This document shows positions 57,445-64,000 of a DNA stretch of 64,000 bases, piece by piece. Under the pieces are notes generated by a model. The model was not told where the DNA came from, did no database searches, and saw only the letters and a list, made by a program, of their open reading frames with translations. Numbering within the stretch: the first letter of the stretch is position 1; every line of letters starts with the position of its first letter. The translations under genes were made by a program, and so were the position numbers. The stretch is taken from positions 68,200 through 132,199 of the forward strand of contig KV425613.1 of the NCBI GenBank assembly GCA_001632425.1, read 5' to 3'. Source of the stretch: Neolentinus lepideus HHB14362 ss-1 (Eukaryota > Basidiomycota > Agaricomycetes > Gloeophyllales > Gloeophyllaceae).

Positions 57445-59426
57445 CTATCCGTTAAGCAGCTCATAGCCTTTTCCTTCTTTTCGCAACAGACTCTCAATCA
57501 ACTTCATGCCTTCAAGAACTTTCTCTTCTTCAAGACGTTTTCCGACAACCTCAACTCCGATTGGCAGCCCATGCATCTTATCTGCGTCGTAGTGCTTGTA
57601 GGCTCCTTTCTCAATAGTGTTCACCGTTTTGAAACCTGGAGATAGCGCGTCAAGAGTACGGTCGACGTGGGTAACGGGCAGAACTCCGGCGGTATATTCC
57701 AGCTTAACAAGAAGGTGAGACACAACACAAAACCTCGAGCAAATAAGATGATACACACGACATTCCATAGGAACGTATAGCCACAATTCGTGAATGCGTC
57801 CTTCATTCCACCGTGAGGTACTGCGGGCATTGCGTTTGGCACGGTTAAGATGAAGTCGACGCCTGATTCCTGCCAGAATTCGAACCATTTGGCACGATAT
57901 GCCTCTCGCCTGGCGACAGTAGCGAAGTATTCCTGCGCCGTCTTAGGGTGCCAGTTCTCCACCACGTGAGCATACAAGTCGTCTCCACGGACGTAGCGCA
58001 AGTAGAAACCATAGAGACGCTTCATCCAGCGAGGAAGGTTCCACATTGCTTTAGCTTGCGCCATTCCAGGATCGTTCGATTCGCCGGTCATGATATAAGA
58101 CCACGCCATTGCACCTGAGACGAATTCAGTGTATCGAAATTTAACTAGAGCTCAGATATGACGACGCACATGAATCTCCTACCAATTGAGCGCCAATCTC
58201 ATAGCCTTCGTACGGCCGGGGTGGATTACTGAATGGCGGAGTCTAAGGGTATGTCCAACAATGCAGAACGGAACTCACATCGTAATAACCTGATAGTCAT
58301 TACTCTGCAGAGTCCTTACAACCGTGTCCAAAGCCCGTTTGCACGCAGGGGAAGGGGTGACAAGACCTGCGCTTCTAGGTGAGCAACTTGTCGAATTCAA
58401 TATTCATACACTTACCGTCACTGAGCATGACTCCAAACTTGACCTTCTTCTCTGATAGATCCACTGGACGCCATGGGAGCTCGACGACCTAACAATGTGA
58501 TCAACACACTGTTCCGAGCAAGGCTCCCACACTAGACGTACATGATGATCATACTCCCAAGGCTTCATGCTCATAATCGCCTTCCAGAAGTACTCCAAAT
58601 CTTCCAGGGTCCGTGCCATAGGCGAGAACACCGCGACAACACCTTCCTGCCCTGGAAGACTATCCGCCACGTTATACCTGATAAATCGCGTCGGCGAACA
58701 CTTGACGGTGTAAGTCCCAGAATAATGTGAGGGAACCCGGACAGATCCAGCTATGTCGGAGCCGATGCCGATCCTTGACCCTCCATAAGAAAGTAACGAT
58801 CCTTCACCGCCGCTAGAGCCTCCAGCCGAATATCCCTTCTTGTGCGCATTCTCGGTCTGTCCGAAGACGTCCGAGCCAGCTTCGAAAGACATGAGGGTGA
58901 TAGGGATATTAGTCTTCACATAAGGCACCGCACCGGCCCTCCGCAACAGCGTCACCAGCGGCGAATCCGCAGGAGCTCGTTTGCCAACCCAAGCAGCGTA
59001 TCCAATGCACGAATCGAAGCCGGCCACATGAAGCAAGTCCTTCAAGCTGACTGGCATGCCCGCTAGAGGTCCTTCGCGGTTGCATCCCTCTGCCCACAGT
59101 TCGGCCTTGCTGATCATGATTTCCGTGAGGCAGTTGTTCTCCGCCTGCGCCTTGAGTGCCTTCTTCCCGTAGGCTAGTAGCACATCGGAAGGCGAGAGCT
59201 TGCCTGCTTGGATGTCTGCAACGATCTCAGCCACTGGTCGTCCCAAAATATCAGTGTCGATGGTCGTCAGTGGTGCGTGGTACTTCGCAGGAAGATTGTT
59301 AATCTGCTCATTCTGTTCCTTCTTCTTTGCGGCGCTGAGTGGTGCGCGTTACGATACCAGACAACGGCACATGATATCGAAATGAACATACCAGGCTTGC
59401 CAATACTGAATATACGACAGCAGCAT
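57445..59426 (-). CDS. Amidase-signature (FAAH-like) hydrolase C
   Basis: Paralogue of A, B and D. First exon MLLSYIQYWQA plus TG (ATG 59426), intron GTATGT..CTCAG, Cys codon restored. Catalytic residues: PVSLKD, SAGGSSGGEGSLLSYGG, IGSDIAGSVRVPS. Downstream are DG + LVTPSPACKRAL, PRPYEGYE, TGESNDPGM, DFILTVPNAMPAVPHGG and PIGVEVVGKRLEEEKVL, ending YELLNG. Intact. It is the first amidase on the far side of the hAT element. The PPRPYEGYE segment, where the others keep PPSPYEGFK, shows divergence near the substrate region. Confidence 0.92.
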
Positions 59427-59796
59427 GAAGATGGTGACAGACAACCTCTTATCTCTCGTCACATTATAAAGGCTTTATCTCCTGAGAGTAAGAAGGTGGT
59501 GCATGAGATAACTAATTGCACCAGTTAATACATTTGAATAAAGCGTACTATCTATTACTTCAAAAGCTATGAATAGATGAACAGGGCGGCCTCCCGATAA
59601 CTCATGACTGCTGCTATAACGTTTGTGGATTACGTTCTTCGATCATGTACTAACAAGTTAGGAATTACGTTGCTCAATCATAGAAAGATGTGAGTCACGC
59701 GGACATGGACACCGAAGGTTTTCGAGTCCAAGGAGTGCGCGCTATTCAAATATGTGTCACAATATATCCTGTTCGACATGCCGACGTCTTCGAGCA
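59427..59796. other. Spacer between amidases C and D
   Basis: TTTATAAT on the minus strand at 59464-59471 serves amidase C (about 38 bp before the ATG). Otherwise only the 3' flank of D. Confidence 0.6.
59464..59471 (-). promoter_or_regulatory. TATA box of amidase C
   Basis: CCTTTATAATG on the minus strand, about 40 bp before the ATG at 59426. Confidence 0.6.
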
Positions 59797-61783
59797 CTAC
59801 GTCTGCAGCAATTCATACTCCTTGCCATCATTGATCAACAACTTCTGAATCAGCTTCATGCCCTCCATGACCTTTTCCTCTTGCAGTCGCCGTCCGACAA
59901 CCTGAACACCCACAGGTAGACCATCCAATTTCTCCGCATCGTACAGCTTGTATGCGCCTGCTTCAATCGCGTTCTTTGGCTTGAACTTTGGGTCGAGCGC
60001 ATCGAGATCCTTGTCCACCTTCGTAACAGGCATCACACCAGCAGTGTAATCGAGCTGCCGCCACAAATATCAGTGCCCAACCTTATCTGATTCATGACTT
60101 CTGCGTCTCACCAGATTGAACAAGAAGGTATACAAACAATTTGTGAATGCATCCTTCATCCCTTTGTGGGGCACAGCAGGCATGGCGTTGGGGCACGTCA
60201 CGATGAAATCCAGTCCCGTCTCATCCCAGAAGTCAAACCACTTCGCACGGTATTCCTCGCGTTTTGCTACGAGCGCAAAAATCTCCTGGGCGGACTTGGT
60301 ATGCCAGCCATCAATGAGCCCTGCGTAGATCTCGTCCCGTCGAATATAGCGGATATACCACGCGTAGAGGCACTGGACCCATCGGGGGAGGTGGTATAGT
60401 CGCATGGCTTGCATCATGCCTGGGTCATTGTTCTCCCAAGGAATGACTTTCTTGCAGGCAGTGTCACCTTTACGACACAGTTAGCAGCAGAAAGAAGTGG
60501 CAGAAAGGAAAACGAACATGCATCGGCGATCAGTGAAGACGCAAGCTTGAACCCCTCGTATGGTGAAGGTGGATTACTGTTCGAACATGGTTAATTCCGC
60601 ACTCTGAGGACAATGGTTCCACGTACACCGCCACTACCTGATATCCGTTATCCCTTAGACTAGAGACGACATCCTGAAGAGCACGGTGACATGCGGGTGA
60701 AGGCGTAACGACGCCTTCATTGGAGCTGCTGTCGGTATGTATTGTCTTCGAAATAGTCTCAACGCTCTCACCATCTGTCCACATTACGCCAAACTTCACT
60801 TTCTTCTCCGGCAGTTGAACTTCTCGCCATGGCAGATTGATAACCTGTGTAGCACCGTCAATGCAAGAGTTGAGGCGAAAGATGTCCACCGACTGTATGA
60901 TCATATTTCCACGGATTCATGCTCATGATCGCCTTCCAAAAGTACTCCAGATCTTCCAGTGTCCTCGCCATCGGTGAGTACACCGCAAGTACACCCTCCT
61001 GCCCTGCGTTACTTGTTGCAGTTCCACTCCTCACGAACCTAGTGCTTGAAGCCTTGATGGTATACACCCCCGAGTAATGCGATGGCGCTCTCAAACTCCC
61101 TGCCACGTCCGAGCCAATACCTACCCTGCTCCCACCATACGCGAGCAGCGCCCCTTCTCCTCCTGACGACCCTCCAGGAGAGTATCCTTTCTTGTGCGGG
61201 TTTTCGGTCTTTCCCAGAGCGTCTGAAGCGCTCTCAAAGGACAGTAGGGTGATGGGTATCTGCGTCTTCACGAACGGTACTGCGCCCGCATCCCTGAGAA
61301 GCCTGACAATGGCCGAATCATACTGCGCAGGCTTGCCCACCCACGCCGCGTATCCCAGGCAAGAGTCGTACCCACGCACATTAACCATGTCTTTTAGGCT
61401 GACCGGCACACCTGCGAGTGGTCCAGAGAGATTGCACTCCTCCGCCCATCCCTCTGCGTCCGAGATAAGCACTTCCGTCAGGCAGTTAAGCTCAGCCTGC
61501 GCTTTCAGTGCTTTCTTCCCGTAGGCGGTGAGAATAATCTGAGGCGAGAGACGGCCGGTTTGTACTTGCACGACGAGCTCGGATACAGGCCTCCCGAGGA
61601 TATGCGAGTCGAAAGGAGTCAGTGGGGCATGGTACTCGGTCGGCAATGCATTAATCTGCGCCTGCCTGTCCCTCTGCTTCTTCTGGCTATTGATAACGGA
61701 TAAGCGCAGCTCTTGCCGTGAAACGTGAGACCCAGAGTCTTCACTCACCAAGCGTTCCTGTATGTCAGGTACGAGAGCAACAT
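59797..61783 (-). CDS. Amidase-signature (FAAH-like) hydrolase D
   Basis: Seven exons were placed: 61783-61749, 61686-60894, 60844-60772, 60714-60627, 60576-60518, 60467-60112 and 60054-59797, which sum to 1662 nt (553 aa plus stop) with no internal stop. The first exon is MLLSYLTYRNA plus TG. Catalytic residues: Lys in PVSLKD, cis-Ser in SPGGSSGGEGALLAYGG, Ser in IGSDVAGSLRAPS. Also VMWTDG + VVTPSPACHRAL, PPSPYEGFK, NDPGMMQAM, VTCPNAMPAVPHKGMKDAF and PVGVQVVGRRLQEEKV, ending YELLQT. The length and landmarks fit fatty-acid-amide-hydrolase-type fungal amidases (acetamidase-like). The substrate is unknown. It heads the array next to the dehydrogenase. Confidence 0.95.
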
Positions 61784-62116
61784 TTTCTGCCTAGCGGTCG
61801 TGTTCGTGTGTCGGACCACGTAGCCGACTTGCTTGGTGTGGAGGATTATAAACCCACATGTTTACATGCCGTGTATCATAGTCCTGTGTGCCAGCGAAGA
61901 CGGGACGTCATCGCAGACGAAGATAAGACGGGACCAATATTGACTATGTAAATGGGCGCTTGGTCGCATTTACGTTGGCCGATCATATAAAGACGTGGGA
62001 ACCCGGGCCTGCGGCTTCACGTGCCCTGTCTTCGGTCCGAAGCATAGCATCTATTTCGACCAGGTCAACAAAAGCATCTGAGGTACCCTCGTTCATATTT
62101 CCTGGTCGCGCTAACC
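61784..62116. other. Spacer between amidase D and dehydrogenase
   Basis: TTTATAAT on the minus strand near 61847-61854 is the likely TATA of amidase D (about 65 bp before the ATG). No gene supported. Confidence 0.6.
61847..61854 (-). promoter_or_regulatory. TATA box of amidase D
   Basis: GTTTATAATCC on the minus strand, about 65 bp upstream of the ATG at 61783. Confidence 0.5.
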
Positions 62117-63291
62117 TTACCCCTCCATTCGTGTATCCCTCGTAACCTCTCCCCACTCCTCCATAATCCCTGTGATGGTCTCCCCGTACTTCCTGATATC
62201 CTCCTCGGCGTCCTCCCCAATGACAAGAAACAACGGCCACTTTTTCGTCTTTGCATTGCCTTGCCCCTTGACGACGTCCACGACAACGCTCATCGCCTTC
62301 CTGGGGTCACCGATGTCCCCACGCGTCCGCGCGCGCAGGGTGGCGAAGCGGCCCAGCATGACATCCCGGAGGGAATTATAAGCAGCGATCAGTCTCCCCG
62401 GATACGGTGGCGCGGCATGAATGCCCTCGGTACGGAAGAGACCTGGTGCAACAATGAGGACTTTGATGGAGAAGGGGGCAACTTCGGCTGCAAGCGTTTC
62501 GCCGTATGCTGTGTAGATACAAGATGTACTCTTTGTGAGACAGTGAACAGCATTCGCCGCAGAATCGTACCATGAACTGCGGCCTTCGACGCTGCATAAT
62601 TCCCTAAGGCGCCTCCGTGAGAGTCCTCAAGAGAGCCAATGTTCCGCCACACTCACCAACTCCCTATTCAAACTGTATCAACTGTGTTACACAAGAACTG
62701 GAGACATAATCTTACGGGGATATTGGCTTTCCAGGCGGATCGACTGCCGACAATCACGACAGTTCCAGATGCACGCTCCCTCATATGTGGAAGGACAGCG
62801 GTCGTGACTCTCACGACACCGAAATAATTAGTGTCAAACTGTTGCATAGCGCCATCCACCCTGTTTAAGATCAGTAAACCAAGGCCCGGGACGCACTTCT
62901 AACAGCAGGACGATAGTTCTTACCCAGCCTCCTCCAAGAGTCCAGGCATAGCAAAGCCTGCATTGTTTACTAAGACATCAATACGCCCGAAGACGGCTAC
63001 TGCATCGTCTATGCGGGACTTGATCTCATCGTAGTCGCTTGTTACGTCAAGCGGTAGACATCGTAATTGCGATGACTCGCCCTTCGTCTCGAGGTCTTTC
63101 AGCTTGTCTAAAGACCGCGCAGTTGCAATCACACGATCGCCCCGCTCGAGCACGGCATCTACGAGGCGTCGGCCAAAGCCCGAGGATGTTCCTATGGATA
63201 TGCGGTGAGTGGACCGGCTTCAGTAGTGCAGAAGGCACATAGAATACTGTTACACACCGGTGATAAGCCAGACTTGTCCTTCATGTTCCAT
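62117..63291 (-). CDS. Short-chain dehydrogenase/reductase (SDR)
   Basis: NAD(P)-dependent oxidoreductase of the classical SDR family. Start MEHEGQVWLITG at 63291; the first intron splits the nucleotide motif TGTSSGFGR (TGxxxGxG). Further motifs are LDVTSDYDE, DVLVNNAGFAMPG (NNAG), DTNYFGVVRVT, the catalytic Ser in VIVGSRSA and the catalytic YAASK. The C-terminus (VIGEDAEEDIRKYGETIT) ends at 62117. Four or so introns; the one after WKANIP is hard to place. Substrate unknown. Same strand as the amidases, with its promoter abutting a MITE. Confidence 0.9.
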
Positions 63292-63345
63292 ATCTACCAG
63301 TCAGCGGCTTGAATGAACAGTCACCTCTCCACTTTAGGAGTTCTG

Positions 63346-63351
63346 TATTTA
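63346..63351 (-). promoter_or_regulatory. TATA-like box of the dehydrogenase
   Basis: TAAATA on the minus strand, about 55 bp before the ATG at 63291. The MITE target copy begins one base further upstream (63352). Confidence 0.45.
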
Positions 63352-63888
63352 AGCTTGGGCAAGGGGCGGACAGAAATAAATTTTTAGACCGCATGTCACA
63401 AATCTCAGTTAAGGGTACCTTAGCCCCCCCCCCCTCCCCCGTGGGAACTTCCCACGGCCTAAAAAGGCAAATATTGCAAAACATACGAACATATGTTTCT
63501 CTTCAGCACCATTAATGATATCAAAAGAAAATATTATATAATCTGTATGTCAGTATAGATATATTACCTCAGGAAGAATATGGTATACCAGTGCACGACA
63601 TATGATAATCTATAAATTAATACCCACGCATGTCACCGGCGTGTAATATCGCCCAATATTTTCTGTCACTAGTACTGTGACCGAGGTCTAGGCAGTGCAC
63701 TATGAAAACATGTTCTGTGTCACTATTTATATACCTGAATTTTACCTGAAAACGGCCCATATCTGTAGCAAGAAGCCGCGAGAAATCATTTATTGATCGA
63801 AAAATAAATCTCCGTTAAGGACGTCCGAGGCCCCCCCCCCCCTACATAGGGTCTCGGCATCTCCCGGTGTCCGCCCCTTGAGCTTGGG
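63352..63888. mobile_element. 521-bp hAT-like MITE (63360-63880) with 8-bp target duplication
   Basis: Perfect 13-bp inverted ends: CAAGGGGCGGACA at 63360-63372 and TGTCCGCCCCTTG at 63868-63880. Perfect 8-bp target copies AGCTTGGG flank it (63352-63359 and 63881-63888). No coding capacity. Inside are two similar modules, GTTAAGG followed by a run of C (C11 at 63424-63434, C12 at 63831-63842), and a palindrome GTGGGAACTTCCCAC after the first run. The CARGGGCGGA-type end is typical of hAT elements. Confidence 0.93.
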
Positions 63889-64000
63889 AGAACGTGACCT
63901 GACAAAGACCGGGACGCGTTCGACTTGAATAATCAATACGCTAGCGAGGATTTATGTAGGGTGGCCATAAGGAAAGATAGGAATGCCTATCTGGACGGTG

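Overview
The window comes from a filamentous basidiomycete, most likely an Agaricomycete. The genes are dense and rich in introns of about 42-70 nt with GT..AG borders. Proteins such as a long-form tRNase Z, a WAPL-type cohesin regulator, a BIR/survivin protein, fimbrin and a SET-MYND protein are eukaryotic. The transposon families (Ty3, DIRS/Ngaro-like, DDE_1/pogo-like, hAT) and their decay are typical of such genomes. No CRISPR array, rRNA or convincing tRNA was seen. There is one assembly gap of 445 N (56125-56569).

Layout: (1) 1-12.3 kb is a transposon block: a broken DIRS/Ngaro-like retroelement (minus strand) interrupted by a 1313-bp solo-LTR-like insertion; a broken Ty3 element (minus) whose integrase ends in the same 81-bp sequence that ends the DIRS-like ORF; and a broken DDE_1 transposon (plus) split by a 221-bp hAT-like MITE. 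(2) 13.1-39.7 kb is a housekeeping block: tRNase Z (+), WAPL (-), BIR/survivin (+, divergent from WAPL over 133 bp), two adjacent minus-strand genes of unknown function sharing a C-terminal J-like domain, a small hypothetical gene (+), an omega-like glutathione S-transferase (+), a SET/MYND protein (+) and fimbrin (-). (3) 40.8-63.3 kb is an accessory block: an O-methyltransferase (+), a proline-rich hypothetical protein (+), four tandem amidase-signature paralogues (all minus, in two pairs), and a short-chain dehydrogenase (-). A complete 4318-bp hAT transposon with perfect 19-bp terminal inverted repeats and a perfect 8-bp target duplication lies between the two amidase pairs. A 521-bp hAT-like MITE lies directly upstream of the dehydrogenase start.

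Functional links: the housekeeping block holds several mitosis and cytoskeleton genes (WAPL, BIR1/survivin, fimbrin). The amidase/O-methyltransferase/dehydrogenase neighbourhood could be a small metabolic cluster, but that is inference from proximity only. All four amidases look intact, share a 35-nt first exon, and each has a TATA-like box 40-70 bp before the ATG. The transposons are decaying mainly by C-to-T/G-to-A changes, including CGA-to-TGA stops and a reverse transcriptase whose catalytic Asp-Asp reads Asn-Asn.
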